Shown here one piece after another: positions 25,818 to 35,805 of a stretch of 64,000 nucleotides of DNA. Source of the stretch: JBGPQJ01 sp963709295 (lineage in GTDB: Bacteria; Chloroflexota; Anaerolineae; Anaerolineales; Villigracilaceae). Made by a program: the position numbers and the translations under genes. The notes under the pieces were generated by a model. The model worked only from the letters and a program-made list of their open reading frames with translations, made no database searches and was not told the DNA's origin. How positions within the stretch are numbered: the first letter of the stretch is position 1; every line of letters starts with the position of its first letter. The stretch spans positions 558,001-622,000 of the forward strand of contig CAVPVW010000008.1 in NCBI GenBank assembly GCA_963709295.1, read 5' to 3'.

Positions 25818-26762
25818 ATGGATCTCCCACGATATGCTTATTTTATGGGTAAGGTCGTCCCGTTCGAGGATGCGAAGGTCAGCGTGGCCACCCACGCCTT
25901 CAACTACGGGACAGCGGTCTTCGGGGGATTGCGCGGCTACTGGAACGACGAGCAGAAGAAGATGTACGTCTTCCGCCCGCTGGACCACTACCGCAGGCTG
26001 TTGAACTCCGCCAAGATGATGTGCATGGAAATCCCGCACACACCCGAAAATCTGACGGAGGTCACGCTCGAGCTGCTCAAGGCGGAAGGCTGGCAGCGCG
26101 ACATCTACATCCGCCCGCTGATCTACAAATCCGAGCTCGGCATCGGCGTGCGCCTGCACAACCTGACGGACGACATCACCATCTTTTCTCTTCCGTCGTT
26201 CCAATACATCAAGAACGATACCAGTGCGCACGTCACCGTCTCCTCATGGCGGCGGGTGGACGACAACGTCATCCCCGCCCGGGGAAAGGTCAGCGGCGCT
26301 TACGCCAACTCCGCTCTGATCAAGACCGAGGCCTCCCGCGCCGGCTTCGACGAGGCGCTGGTGCTCAACCAGGACGGGCATGTCTCGGAGGGCAGCGCGA
26401 TGAACGTGTTCATGGTCCGCGACGGGGTCGTGATCACCCCGCCGGTGACGGACAACATCCTCGAGGGCATCACCCGCCGCTCGATCATCGAACTGGCGCA
26501 GAAGGAACTGGGATTGACCGTGGTCGAGCGCTCCATTGACCGCACCGAGTTATACATTGCCGAGGAATTGTTCATGACCGGCACGGCCGCGCAGGTGGTG
26601 GCTGTCACCCGCGTGGACTTCCGCTCGGTGGGCTCCGGGGAGATGGGTCCGATCGCCACACAACTGCGCACTCTCTTCGAAGATATCCTTCGCGGGAGGA
26701 ATCCAAAATACGCCAAATGGATTGTGCCTGTTCCACAGCCGCAGGCTGTGACTGCAAAATAA
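25818..26762 (+). CDS. ilvE: Branched-chain amino acid aminotransferase
   Basis: 314 aa PLP enzyme of fold type IV, transaminating Leu, Ile and Val with 2-oxoglutarate. Family features: YFMGKVVPFEDAKVSVATHAFNYGTAVFGGLRGYW at the N-terminus, the PLP lysine at about residue 157 in ARGKVSGAYANSALIKTEA, DEALVLNQDGHVSEGSAMNVF and a C-terminal ELFMTGTAAQVV. The ATG at 25818 has GGAGG 5 bases upstream; a GTG two codons earlier is less likely. A TATAAT lies 20 bases before it. D-amino-acid transaminases share the fold, but the length and the GGLRGYW/GTAA motifs fit BCAT. Confidence 0.92.
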   Translation: MDLPRYAYFMGKVVPFEDAKVSVATHAFNYGTAVFGGLRGYWNDEQKKMYVFRPLDHYRRLLNSAKMMCMEIPHTPENLTEVTLELLKAEGWQRDIYIRPLIYKSELGIGVRLHNLTDDITIFSLPSFQYIKNDTSAHVTVSSWRRVDDNVIPARGKVSGAYANSALIKTEASRAGFDEALVLNQDGHVSEGSAMNVFMVRDGVVITPPVTDNILEGITRRSIIELAQKELGLTVVERSIDRTELYIAEELFMTGTAAQVVAVTRVDFRSVGSGEMGPIATQLRTLFEDILRGRNPKYAKWIVPVPQPQAVTAK

Positions 26763-26766
26763 AAAA

Positions 26767-26795
26767 CGTCCCGAAGGTTTAGAACCTTCGGGACG
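26767..26795 (-). terminator. Terminator, CGTCCCGA/TCGGGACG family
   Basis: CGTCCCGAAGGTT pairs with AACCTTCGGGACG; TTTTTTATT follows on the minus strand. It lies between convergent ilvE and the lipoprotein-type gene and can serve both. Confidence 0.8.
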
Positions 26796-26825
26796 CTCTA
26801 ATTATTTAATCCTCTGCTCAACTAA

Positions 26826-27612
26826 TCATCTAATTTGCTCAAACCGCACAATGGGTAAATTCTTCGTGCAGTCTGCATAGGTGTCGAAAGAGGTCACGCC
26901 CGAAAGCGGCAGCCCGGCCTGGTCCAGCAGCTGGACGGTCAGCGTGCCCGACGAATCAACGGGCTTGGAGCCGAGGGCGAACTCGAATCCGCTCTGCCCG
27001 TAGGCCGGCGCCGTGCCGGAGACGGTCAACTGGCTGTAGAATTTCCCGCCCGCGCTGCCTTCCAGTTTAATCACCATCCCTTTGAAGGGATTGCCCTGCA
27101 GGTCGAACACCGATCCGCCGACACCGAAGAAATCACAGGCTGACTCGGGGTGCATAATGGAACTGTCCACGTACTTGACCGTCACTGTGAACGGCACACC
27201 GGTCGGCTCGGGCGTGGGAGGGCTCAGGCGTGGTTGTTTCGGTAGGCGTGTCGGTATACAGTTTTATCGGAGTGTTGGTGAAGATGGGAGTAAAGGTCGG
27301 GCGCAGCGTGGCCTGCTCTACTGGAGGAGGCGTGATGGAGGGTGTCCAGGTCGCGCCAAGGGACAGGGGAGTCCAGGTGGCGGTGGGAAGCACAAGGACG
27401 GTCACCGGTTCTTCGGGCGGAAACGGGTTGAACGGCATTTTGGGATTCGCGAATATGGCGATGAAATAACAGCATGCGCACAGGGTCAGCAGCAGGACCA
27501 ACAGCGTGAGCACGTTCCAGAGAATCCTTTTCGTGTCGCGCGGCTTCTTTGGTTCCTGCGGAGCTAGCGGCTTCGGCGGTTCGATGTTTTGAGATTGTTC
27601 ATTCGTGGTCAT
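26826..27612 (-). CDS. Membrane-anchored Thr-Pro linker protein, one frameshift
   Basis: About 261 aa when joined. The cytoplasmic Pro/Lys-rich N-terminus (PPKPLAPQEPKKP) precedes one membrane helix (about 31-55), then a Thr-Pro linker (WTPLSLGATWTPSITPPP ...), then a beta-rich extracellular domain (GGSVFDLQGNPFKGMVIKLEGS) like carboxypeptidase-regulatory folds. Two frames overlap: removing one base from the GGG at 27216-27218 gives TTPEPSTPEPTGVPFTVTVKY without a break. Function unknown. Likely co-transcribed with the PPIase gene 35 bases upstream. Confidence 0.72.
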
Positions 27613-27647
27613 GGACTACTCCCGAAAAAAGGGTGATGCACGCCCGT

Positions 27648-28541
27648 TCATGGGGCGATGACAATGCTGCTTTGAGTACGCTGCTGCTCCACCCAATCGC
27701 GCACCGCTTTGGACTGCAGCGTCAGCAGCGCATCGGGTGAAAGCGGGCGGTTTTCGCGTTCAAGAATCTTGATGATATGAAATCCCAGGTCGGTCGCGAT
27801 CACGTCGCTGACCTGACCCACCGGGAGCGAATACGCAGCCTGCTCCACGGCCTTTTCGGGCAGGTACCCGCGTGGAAACCACCCTAAATCACCGCGAGTT
27901 ACCGGATCGACCAGCACAGCAAACTCATCGAAATCGGTGCGTCCAGCCTGGATGTCGGTGAGCACCTGCCGCGCCCTTTCCTCATTATAGAACAAAATCT
28001 GCCGGACGTGAACCTGGTCTTTCGATTTTGCAATCTGCCCCGCCAGTTGGTCCCGCATCCAGGCGGCGGCGATCGCCCGGCGCAGCGCTGCGCGGAAGGA
28101 CTCGGGAGTGTAATTGTGGGCAGTCAGCCACTGGTCCAAGGCGTCCTCGCCGCCGACCTCGCTGATCAGCCGGTCGATTCTTTCCTGCAGGAGGGCATCG
28201 TCCACGACAAAGCCGGCCTGTTCCGCGCCCTGGGCGAGCAGCACCTGAGCGACCAGGTCATCCAGGACGATGGAAAAGGCCTCCTCGTCACTGAACGTTT
28301 TCCCAAGTTCAGCCTGGGCCGCCTTGAAGCGCTCCAGTTCGGCGTTGAACTCCGCCAGAGGGATGATCTCGCCATTGACCGTGGCTTTGGCCGGAACAGG
28401 CGTCGGAGACGGGGTGCGCGTCGGCGTGACGGCCGTCGGGCTGGATTCAGCCGTCGGGGTGCCGCTGGAGAGGATTCCACAGCCGGCCAGCATCGCACCG
28501 ACGAAAAAAACAGCCGTAAATCGGGTTATTCGTAAAAGCAT
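27648..28541 (-). CDS. Peptidyl-prolyl cis-trans isomerase lipoprotein (PrsA/SurA-like)
   Basis: 297 aa. Signal peptide with lipobox LAGC (Cys21), a Ser/Thr/Pro linker, then a SurA-like N-domain (VNGEIIPLAEFNAELERF). The parvulin domain reads VHVRQILFYNEERARQVLTDIQAG, then DLGWFPRGYL, VGQVSDVIATDLGFHIIKI. This would help fold exported proteins at the outer membrane face. Parvulin-type PPIase sequence features are complete. It lies downstream of groEL but behind that gene's terminator. Confidence 0.87.
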   Translation of the reverse strand: MLLRITRFTAVFFVGAMLAGCGILSSGTPTAESSPTAVTPTRTPSPTPVPAKATVNGEIIPLAEFNAELERFKAAQAELGKTFSDEEAFSIVLDDLVAQVLLAQGAEQAGFVVDDALLQERIDRLISEVGGEDALDQWLTAHNYTPESFRAALRRAIAAAWMRDQLAGQIAKSKDQVHVRQILFYNEERARQVLTDIQAGRTDFDEFAVLVDPVTRGDLGWFPRGYLPEKAVEQAAYSLPVGQVSDVIATDLGFHIIKILERENRPLSPDALLTLQSKAVRDWVEQQRTQSSIVIAP

Positions 28542-28574
28542 GGAGTAAATTATACCTGATGTACCCCCAATAAA

Positions 28575-28603
28575 TATCGGGGCGCACGTTGTGCGCCCCG
28601 ATA
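28575..28603 (-). terminator. Terminator of groES-groEL
   Basis: TATCGGGGCGCAC pairs with GTGCGCCCCGATA, 13 bp, 3-base loop, followed by TTTATTGG on the minus strand, about 13 bases after the groEL stop. Confidence 0.8.
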
Positions 28604-28615
28604 AAGTGTTTCGGT

Positions 28616-30256
28616 CTAGTAATCCATCCCGCCGCCCGGAGGCATGGCAGGAGCCTTATCCTTTTCAGGCATGTCGGTGATCAGGACCTCGGTGGTCAGG
28701 ATCATCGCAGCGATGGAAGCGGCATTCTCAAGCGCGCCGCGCACCACTTTGACCGGGTCGATGACTCCCGCGTGGATCATGTCGACATACTCATCCGTCA
28801 GCACGTTGTAGCCGATATTCTTGTTCTTCAATTCCTTGGCCTTGCGGCGGACGCCGTCAATGATCACGGAGCCGTCCTGGCCGGCGTTGGCAGCCAGTCT
28901 GCGGATGGGGGCTTCGAGCGCTTTGCGGACGATATTAACGCCAACCATGATCTCTTCACTCTGGTCCTTGATCTTGTCAAGGGCCGCAGAGGCGTTGATC
29001 AGGGAGATTTCACCACCGGCGACGATGCCTTCTTCCACGGCTGCGCGGGCAGCGGAAAGGGCGTCTTCGACGCGGTGCTTCTTTTCCTTCATCTCGGTCT
29101 CGGTCGCAGCGCCGACGCGGACAATGGCCACGCCGCCGGACATCTTGGCGAGCCGCTCCTGGAGTTTCTCCTTGTCATAGTCGCTGGTGGACTTGTCGAT
29201 CTCCACACGGATCAGTTCGATGCGGCCCTTGATATCGGATGATTTACCCTTGCCACCGATAATGGTGGTGTTGTCCTTGTCCGCGGTAACTTTCTCGGCG
29301 CGGCCCAGGTCTTGCAGGGTGGCGGTTTCAAGCTTGCGGCCGGTCTCTTCGCTGATCACGGTACCGCCGGTCAGTACGGCGATATCCTGCAGCATGGCCT
29401 TGCGGCGGTCGCCAAAGCCGGGGGCTTTGACAGCCAGCACGTTCAACATGCCGCGCAGTTTGTTAAGGACCAAAGTGGCCAGCGCTTCGCCGTCGATATC
29501 TTCAGCGATGATCACCAACTCGCGCTTGCCGAGCTGGACCAGTTTTTCAAGGATGGGGACGATATCCTGGGCAGCGGAGATCTTCTTCTCGTTGATCAGG
29601 ATGTAGGGTTCGCTGATGACCGCTTCCATGTGCTCGGAATCGGTGATCATGTAGGCGGAGATGTAACCGCGGTCGAACTGCATGCCTTCGACAAACTCGG
29701 TCTCGAACTGCATGGTCTTCGACTCTTCGACGGTGATGACGCCGTCCTTACCGACCTTGTCCATCACATCGGCGATCAAGCCGCCGATTTCGGCGTCGGC
29801 AGCAGAGTTGGTCGCCACCGAGCTGATTTCCTCTTTGGTATCGATCTTGGTAGCCATCTTCTTGAGGGCTACGACAATCTCGGAAGAGGCCAGTTCGATG
29901 CCGTGCTTGAGCAGCATCGGGTTGAACCCAGCAGCCAGCGCCTTCAAGCCTTCGCTAACGATCGCATGGGCCAGAATAGTCGAGGTAGTCGTGCCGTCGC
30001 CGGCGATGTCATTGGTCTTGGACGCAGCTTCTTTGAGGAGCTGGGCGCCCATGTTCTCAAAGGGATCCTCGAGCTCGATCTCCTTGGCAACAGACACGCC
30101 GTCGTGGGTGATGGTCGGGGAACCGAACTTGCGGTCCACGGCCACGTTGCGGCCCTTGGGGCCGAGGGTGGTTGCCACCGCATTCGCAACAACGTCCATG
30201 CCGTTCTTGAGCTTGCGGCGGGCTTCTTCAGTAAATACAAGTTGTTTAGCAGCCAT
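28616..30256 (-). CDS. groL: 60 kDa chaperonin GroEL
   Basis: 546 aa, full length. It forms the double-ring ATP-driven folding chamber with GroES. Motifs: KQLVFTEEARRKLKNGMD, the ATP site GPKGRN and AGDGTTTST, the hinge/apical region with YISAYMITDSEHMEA, and the C-terminal tail MPPGGGMDY (a short GGM tail). The frame is unbroken, unlike several neighbours. 17 bases downstream of groES and under the same CIRCE-controlled promoter. Confidence 0.98.
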   Translation of the reverse strand: MAAKQLVFTEEARRKLKNGMDVVANAVATTLGPKGRNVAVDRKFGSPTITHDGVSVAKEIELEDPFENMGAQLLKEAASKTNDIAGDGTTTSTILAHAIVSEGLKALAAGFNPMLLKHGIELASSEIVVALKKMATKIDTKEEISSVATNSAADAEIGGLIADVMDKVGKDGVITVEESKTMQFETEFVEGMQFDRGYISAYMITDSEHMEAVISEPYILINEKKISAAQDIVPILEKLVQLGKRELVIIAEDIDGEALATLVLNKLRGMLNVLAVKAPGFGDRRKAMLQDIAVLTGGTVISEETGRKLETATLQDLGRAEKVTADKDNTTIIGGKGKSSDIKGRIELIRVEIDKSTSDYDKEKLQERLAKMSGGVAIVRVGAATETEMKEKKHRVEDALSAARAAVEEGIVAGGEISLINASAALDKIKDQSEEIMVGVNIVRKALEAPIRRLAANAGQDGSVIIDGVRRKAKELKNKNIGYNVLTDEYVDMIHAGVIDPVKVVRGALENAASIAAMILTTEVLITDMPEKDKAPAMPPGGGMDY

Positions 30257-30273
30257 TGGTCATTCCTCCGATA

Positions 30274-30588
30274 CTATTTCTTGCTCTTGCCAGTTTCTTT
30301 AACGATACCGAGGATATCGGTCTCGCGCAGGATGAGCAGTTTCTTGCCATCCAGTTTCAATTCCGTGCCGGCATACTTGGCAAAAAGCACCTTGTCGCCG
30401 ACTTCGACATCCATGGGGATGCGCTTGCCGTCCTCGTCGCGGTCGCCGGGACCTGCAGCTACGATCAGACCCTGTTGGGGTTTTTCCTTGGCAGTCTCGG
30501 GCAGCACGATTCCACCGGCAGTAACTTCCTCCTGCTCGATCGGTTCGATGACCACACGGTTACCGAGGGGTTTTAGAGATAGTGCCAT
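30274..30588 (-). CDS. groS: 10 kDa co-chaperonin GroES
   Basis: 104 aa lid of the GroEL chamber. It begins MALSLKPLGNRVVIEPIEQEEVTAGGIVLPETAKEKPQQG, with the GroES mobile loop GGIVLP and roof segment AGPGDRDEDGKRIPMDVEVGDKVLFAKY. GGAGG precedes the ATG. First gene of the heat-shock operon. Confidence 0.98.
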   Translation of the reverse strand: MALSLKPLGNRVVIEPIEQEEVTAGGIVLPETAKEKPQQGLIVAAGPGDRDEDGKRIPMDVEVGDKVLFAKYAGTELKLDGKKLLILRETDILGIVKETGKSKK

Positions 30589-30632
30589 ACACGCCTCCTA
30601 AAAAATGATGATTGTGGTTTATTAGCAAGGTT

Positions 30633-30659
30633 TTAGCACTCAAGCCTGGCGAGTGCTAA
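30633..30659. promoter_or_regulatory. CIRCE operator (HrcA binding site)
   Basis: TTAGCACTC, 9-base spacer, GAGTGCTAA: an exact CIRCE inverted repeat between the groES promoter and start codon. The repressor HrcA binds CIRCE and releases it on heat shock. hrcA itself is not in the window. Confidence 0.97.
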
Positions 30660-30669
30660 ATGCAACCGT

Positions 30670-30698
30670 ATGATACATGGCTTCAAGGTGAAAGTCAA
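30670..30698 (-). promoter_or_regulatory. Promoter of groES-groEL
   Basis: TTGACT (30693-30698) and TATCAT (30670-30675) on the minus strand with a 17-base spacer, located just upstream of CIRCE so that HrcA would block transcription initiation. Confidence 0.85.
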
Positions 30699-30746
30699 GG
30701 GGATTGCCTGATTTTTAACAAAACTCTGACATTTGCTGGCGGGACA

Positions 30747-32137
30747 CTAAGGCGTGGGCGTCGGCGAGGGGACGGGAACAGACGTCGGGGCGGCTGGGTA
30801 CGGGGTCCCCATCTTCTCCGCCACGCCCTGGCAGATGGCCTCCCCCGCCTGGACGATGGGCATGATATTCTGGTCACCGCCAAACGCCTGGCGCACCTCG
30901 GCAAACACATCCAGCGCTTCGGGGCAGTAGTTCTGTTGAGGCCGGCTGAGCGCCGAGAGAACAGAACCATAAGTGTAGTAGTACACCACCGAGTTGGGCG
31001 ACAGGTCAAGACCTCCCACCTGAACGCCGAATTCCCCCGCAGCTTCATCGCAGCCGTTGCGCGCCTCGCAGCTCTCCTCCGGGTTGCAGCCCCTCACGGC
31101 GCACTTCAATGGGAGGATCGAGCCCTCGTAGTTGCGTGACTTAAAGAAGACGACTCCCAGCTGTCCGTAAGTGTCGGCATTCGTCTGGTCATATTGCAGC
31201 GCCTTGAGCACGTTGCGCGCAGCGCTGAAGAACTCCCCCTGTTGAGAGTAGGTCTTGGCGATCGAGAGATTAGGGGTCGGGTCTTTGATGCCAAGCTGTT
31301 CATTCAGTGTTGCAGCCTTGTCGAAATATTCGAGCGAGCGCTCGTAATCCTGCAGGTGGCGGAAGATCGCGCCAGCGCGCACCATCAGGAAAGTCATGTT
31401 GGGGGTGATTTCAATCGCCCGGTCGTATTCCTCGATCGCCTGGCGGTACTGCCCGGTCGATTCCAGCACGTAGGCATACACACGATGGACATCCATCAGC
31501 GACGGATCGTTCTGAACCGCCTGCTCAATGTTGGCCACCGCCTGATCCAGTTTCTGCCCGTCGGTCAGGATCTCGGCATAAAACGCCAGGGCGAGCGTAT
31601 TGGTCGGGTCGAGAGTCAACGCACGAACAGCCGCCCGTTCCGCATCGGCCAGATACCGTTGCGCCTCGTCGCCCACATAGACGGGGTTGGCGTTCCAGTC
31701 CAGCACAAACGCGAGGATGGCATGTGCTGTGCTGTCCTCAGGCGCCAGCTCGACCGCCTTGTTGGCGGAGTTGAGCGCTTCCTGCAGCTGGATGCGGCGC
31801 TGCTCGTCGGTGGTGAGCGAGGCCGACGCGTATGTCTGAATGCGCGCCAGCTTGCCCCAGATGTCCGCTGCGGACGGATCGACGCGCACTGCCTGCTGGT
31901 AGGCAGTAATCGCCTCCTGGATCTGGCCGGCTTCGAACAGGGCATCGCCCTCGAGCGCATAGGAATTGGCCAGGCGGGTGGGCGTCAGCGTCGGATCAAA
32001 GGGAGACTGCATCGTGCCGACGTCGATGGAACGCACAACATAGATCCCCGCAATGATGAGAAATATCCACAGGAAGGCACGGGAGATGCTGGTGCGAGGT
32101 CGCTTAAAAATATCTGACGCTGAGGAAACTTATTCAT
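30747..32137 (-). CDS. Membrane-anchored TPR protein (second of pair), one frameshift
   Basis: About 463 aa when restored. An N-terminal membrane helix (AFLWIFLIIAGIYVV) is followed by at least eight tetratricopeptide-like units (for example GDALFEAGQIQEAITAYQQAVRVDPS and TGQYRQAIEEYDRAIEITPN) and a Cys-rich segment (CAVRGCNPEESCEARNGC), ending in a Pro/Thr tail. The start is likely ATG 32137. Inserting one T into the run at 32106-32110 (AAAAA on the plus strand) restores MNKFPQRQIFFKRPRTS. Scaffold for protein contacts; partner unknown. A paralogue is directly upstream. Confidence 0.75.
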
Positions 32138-32190
32138 TTATCACTCGAGTGGGAGGAAGGGCAGGTCCATTAACGCCTACGCGCAACCAG

Positions 32191-33463
32191 CTAAGGGGTG
32201 GGCGTGGACTCCGATTCCACGGTGGGCTCAGGCGAAGGCGTCACCCCGATATTCTCCGAGCATAGACGCAGGCCTTCCTGGGCATTGAAGACCGCGATCT
32301 CATCCTCCGGCACCTGGGTCAGAAGCTGCTGAAAGATGGGGATCGCATCGCCGCAGCGGTTCTGCCTGACAAGCGCCAGCCCGTAGGTGAAGTAGTATTC
32401 TGCGATGCGGGGTTCATTCGGCACCAACTGCACCGGGGCGATATCCTGCCCGTCTTCTGATTTTCCGCCGTTTACCAACAGGGTAAGCTGGTCGACGGCT
32501 TCAGGATATTGCAGATTGCGATAGAGCATCACGCCCAGGTTGCCGCGATAAAGCGGATTGGCCGGCGCATCGCGCACAACCTGTTCAGCATACTGGATGG
32601 CTACGGCAAATTCGCCGTTCGTGGCCAAAATCCGTGAAATGTAAAGATTGGGGAGGGGGTCCGATGGGTTGAGGGCATACGCCCGGCTGAAGGAATCGAC
32701 CGCATCGGGATACAGCACCATCGCCCGGTAGACCAGCCCCAGCAGCAGGTGCACATCGGCAATGTTGTCGTTGATGGACAACGCCTGTTTGAATTCGCGG
32801 ACGGCTTCATCGTAGTTGCCGGTCACGAACAACACATAGCCTCGCGCACGATGCGCCTCCAGGCTGTTGGGCGCCAGCGCGAGGGCCGTGTTCGACTCGG
32901 CGGACATTTTATCGACGGCATCCAGCGAGGCCTGCCCGCGGGTATACAGGTCGGCGATCAGCTCCGCGTAATAGGCGTGCGCCATGGCGTTGTTGGGGTC
33001 AAGTTCCAGCGCCCTTTGAAGCGCGGCCTCGGCATTCCAGGAAATCCTCCTGAAAATAGAGCGCCCAGCCGCGCAGGGCATGGGCCATCGAGTTGTTCTG
33101 GTTGAGCAGGATGGCGTTCTCCGCATTTTGCTGCGCATCGGCATATCTTCCGCTGAACATCTGCGTCCGCGCCAAGGCGATGTAAATGGACGGGTCATCC
33201 GGCTTGGCAACCAGCGCCTGCTCGTAGGCTGTAATGGCTTGCGAGAGCTTGCCATCATTAAATAATACCTCCGCCTCGGTAACAAACGATTCGGGGTCGC
33301 GCGTGGGAGTCGGGGTGGGGATGAACAGCGGCGGGACGTCCGGCACGATGACCTGGTTCACGTACACCGCTCCCGCCACCAACAGGAGCAGGAAAAGGAC
33401 CAGAAGCGGATTGGACCGCTTCCGCTTTTTTTTCATACTCCATTGTGAACCGCGTAAATACAT
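32191..33463 (-). CDS. Membrane-anchored TPR protein (first of pair), one frameshift
   Basis: About 424 aa when restored. The start at ATG 33463 has AGGAG 5 bases upstream. The lysine-rich N-terminus (MKKKRKRSN) precedes one helix (PLLVLFLLLLVAGAVYV), a Pro/Thr linker and TPR units (LSQAITAYEQALVAKPDD, TGNYDEAVREFKQALSIND, PDAVDSFSRAYALNPSD). The frame breaks near the GG of 33040-33041; ...LRGWALYFQEDF joins WNAEAALQRALELDPNN. Same layout as its downstream paralogue, so a tandem duplication. Role unknown. Confidence 0.78.
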
Positions 33464-33674
33464 GTTGCTCCTGACGAAAAACAGCCCCGCCAGGGCGCAT
33501 ACTCCATCCGCCCCGATGCAGGCATAAATCATCTTACCATCTTATTAAAAATCAAGTCAAGGCGGGCACCCGGCGGTCTAATGACACTCTTATGTTATTT
33601 CCCTACGCAGTCGTAGGTTAAAATCTGCCGCCGTTCCGCTTGCACTGCGATGCGCTTTCCTATAGAATGAAGTC

Positions 33675-34418
33675 ATGCGCTTCGATGTTTTCACCCTGCT
33701 CCCCGAAACCCTCACCCCTTACCTGCAGGCCAGCATCCTGCAGAAAGCCGCCGAGCGGGGGCTGGTCGAGATCGCGCTGCACAACATCCGCGACTGGGCG
33801 CGCGACAAGCATCACACCACCGACGACACCCCCTACGGCGGAGGCGGCGGAATGGTGATGAAGCCCGAGCCGGTTTTCGAGGCGGTCGAATCCGTGCTGG
33901 GACCCGAGCCCTCCTGCCCAGTCATCCTGCTCACCCCGCAGGGACGGGTCTTCAATCACGCGGTGGCCGAGGAATTGGTGCAGCACAATCGCATCGCCCT
34001 CCTCTGCGGGCGCTACGAAGGCGTGGACGAGCGCATCCGGGAAGGTCTGGTCAGCGATGAGATCTCCATTGGCGATTACGTTCTGACGGGCGGCGAACTT
34101 CCGGCGATGATCCTCATCGACGCCGTCTCTCGGCTGATCCCCGGCGTGCTGGGCGATCCCGATGGCGCCGCCGATGATTCGCACGCCACCGGACTGCTGG
34201 AGTATCCGCACTACACCCGCCCGCCGGAGTTCCGCGGACAGGCCGTGCCCGAGGTGCTGCTCTCCGGCGACCACGGGAAGATCGAGCAGTGGCGGCGCGA
34301 GCAGTCCCTGCTGCGGACTCTCAAGCGGCGGCCTGACCTGCTGAAAAGTGCGGCGCTCTCCAAGTCTGATATCAAGTTTTTAAAAGAACAAGGCTATGAC
34401 CCGGAAAGTGGAAAGTAG
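33675..34418 (+). CDS. trmD: tRNA (guanine-37-N1)-methyltransferase TrmD
   Basis: 247 aa. It methylates G37 next to the anticodon and prevents frameshifting by the ribosome. SPOUT-knot features are present: MRFDVFTLLPETLTPYL, DDTPYGGGGGMVMKPEP, LCGRYEGVDERIREGLVSDEISIGDYVLTGGELPAM and a C-terminal HYTRPPEFRG. The usual rpsP-rimM-trmD-rplS neighbours are absent, so it stands alone here. Its stop lies inside a strong terminator. Confidence 0.95.
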   Translation: MRFDVFTLLPETLTPYLQASILQKAAERGLVEIALHNIRDWARDKHHTTDDTPYGGGGGMVMKPEPVFEAVESVLGPEPSCPVILLTPQGRVFNHAVAEELVQHNRIALLCGRYEGVDERIREGLVSDEISIGDYVLTGGELPAMILIDAVSRLIPGVLGDPDGAADDSHATGLLEYPHYTRPPEFRGQAVPEVLLSGDHGKIEQWRREQSLLRTLKRRPDLLKSAALSKSDIKFLKEQGYDPESGK

Positions 34419-34441
34419 GATGCGTTTTACTTTCCACTTTT
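34405..34441 (+). terminator. Terminator of trmD
   Basis: AAAGTGGAAAGTA pairs with TACTTTCCACTTT, followed by TGATTC with TTTT closing the stem. The left arm includes the last trmD codons and its TAG. Confidence 0.8.
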
Positions 34442-34473
34442 GATTCAACCCATTTCATCTTCAGGAGACGAAC

Positions 34474-35724
34474 ATGAAATTCAACTATTGGAAGATATTC
34501 CTGCTCGGGTTTGGTTTCTTTGGGGTCAGCGTCATCTGGGCGGTGTACAACGCCTTCGTGCCGATCTTCCTCTCGCAGAAGTTCGGGCTGTCGGCGGTGT
34601 GGGTCGGCTTCTTCATGACGCTCGATAACATCGCCGCGCTATTCATCCAGCCGCCGGTGGGCGCCTGGTCCGACCGGCTGCGGACCAAGCTCGGGCGCCG
34701 CCTGCCATTTATCCTGGTTGGCGCGCCAATTTCCGCGGTAGCTTTCGGGCTGATTCCGCTTGCGGCGGTCCTGCCGTTGTTCGTCGCCTGCACCAGCACC
34801 CTGCTGCTCAGCATGGCGCTCTGGCGCACGCCGGTCGTGGCGCTGATGCCGGACATCACTCCCTCCGAGAAGCGATCACAGGCCAACGGTGTCATCAACT
34901 TCATGGGCGGCGTGGGAGCGATCATCGCCTTTATCGGCGGCGCGGCGCTCTATGACATGAATACCGCCTTCCCATTCTGGCTGGGGTCCATCCTGGTAAT
35001 TCTGGCAGCAGCCCTGGTGCTGCTCTTCATCCGCGAGCCGAAGAACTACGAGGAAGGAGTAAAACAGCCCGGCATGTGGGCAAGCCTGCAGGAGGTCGCA
35101 AAGGATCAGGACAAGAGTGCGCTGCGCATCCTGCTGGCGATCTTCTTCTGGTTCCTGGGGTACACCGCCATCGAGGCTTTCTTCACGCTGTACTCAGTCA
35201 ATCATCTGGGGCTTGAACCGTCAGACGGATCTCGCCTGCTTGGACAGCTCTCGCTGTTCTTTGTTCTCTTCGCGCTGGTCTCCGGCTTCATCGGCGGGAA
35301 GATCGGGCGCAAGCTGACCATCTCCATCGGACTGGTATTGATGATCGTGGTGCTGGTGGGCATCTTCCTTCTGCCGGCATCCACCTTGACCACCTTTGTG
35401 ACCAAACTGCCTGTTCTGGGGACCGTCCCCGTCATCGGCTTGTTCCTGATGATCGCCGGCATCGCCTGGGCGCTGATCAACATTAACTCACTGCCGATGG
35501 TGGTGGATATGACCACCGCGGCGCGCATCGGCACCTTCACCGGGCTGTACTATCTCTTCTCGACCCTCTCCGCCATCGTGGGACCCAACCTCAACGGCTG
35601 GATCATCCAGCTCTCGGGAAACAATTTCAACCTGGTGATGGCTGTCGGGGCAGTCTTCATGGCTGTGGCGTTGGTGCTGATGCTGGGCGTGAAGCGCGGC
35701 GAGGCGCAGCCGGCAGAGAGCTAA
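34474..35724 (+). CDS. MFS transporter (SLC45-like)
   Basis: 416 aa with about twelve membrane helices. Between helices 2 and 3 lies the MFS motif GAWSDRLRTKLGRRLPFI, as in SLC45/GPH-type sugar permeases. Further helix marks are LLSMALWRTPVVALMPDITPSEKRSQANGV and AWALININSLPMVVDM. It probably imports a sugar or related solute with a cation. AGGAG precedes the ATG. Substrate unresolved. No sugar enzyme is adjacent. Confidence 0.82.
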   Translation: MKFNYWKIFLLGFGFFGVSVIWAVYNAFVPIFLSQKFGLSAVWVGFFMTLDNIAALFIQPPVGAWSDRLRTKLGRRLPFILVGAPISAVAFGLIPLAAVLPLFVACTSTLLLSMALWRTPVVALMPDITPSEKRSQANGVINFMGGVGAIIAFIGGAALYDMNTAFPFWLGSILVILAAALVLLFIREPKNYEEGVKQPGMWASLQEVAKDQDKSALRILLAIFFWFLGYTAIEAFFTLYSVNHLGLEPSDGSRLLGQLSLFFVLFALVSGFIGGKIGRKLTISIGLVLMIVVLVGIFLLPASTLTTFVTKLPVLGTVPVIGLFLMIAGIAWALININSLPMVVDMTTAARIGTFTGLYYLFSTLSAIVGPNLNGWIIQLSGNNFNLVMAVGAVFMAVALVLMLGVKRGEAQPAES

Positions 35725-35748
35725 GCCTTGCAGCCTGTCTAAACGCAA

Positions 35749-35782
35749 AACGTCCCGAAGGTTCTCAACCCTTCGGGACGTT
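35749..35782 (+). terminator. Terminator, CGTCCCGA/TCGGGACG family
   Basis: AACGTCCCGAAGG pairs with CCTTCGGGACGTT, followed by GATTTTAT. Between convergent MFS and kinase genes. Confidence 0.8.
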
Positions 35783-35805
35783 GATTTTATCGGGACGATG
35801 TTTTT

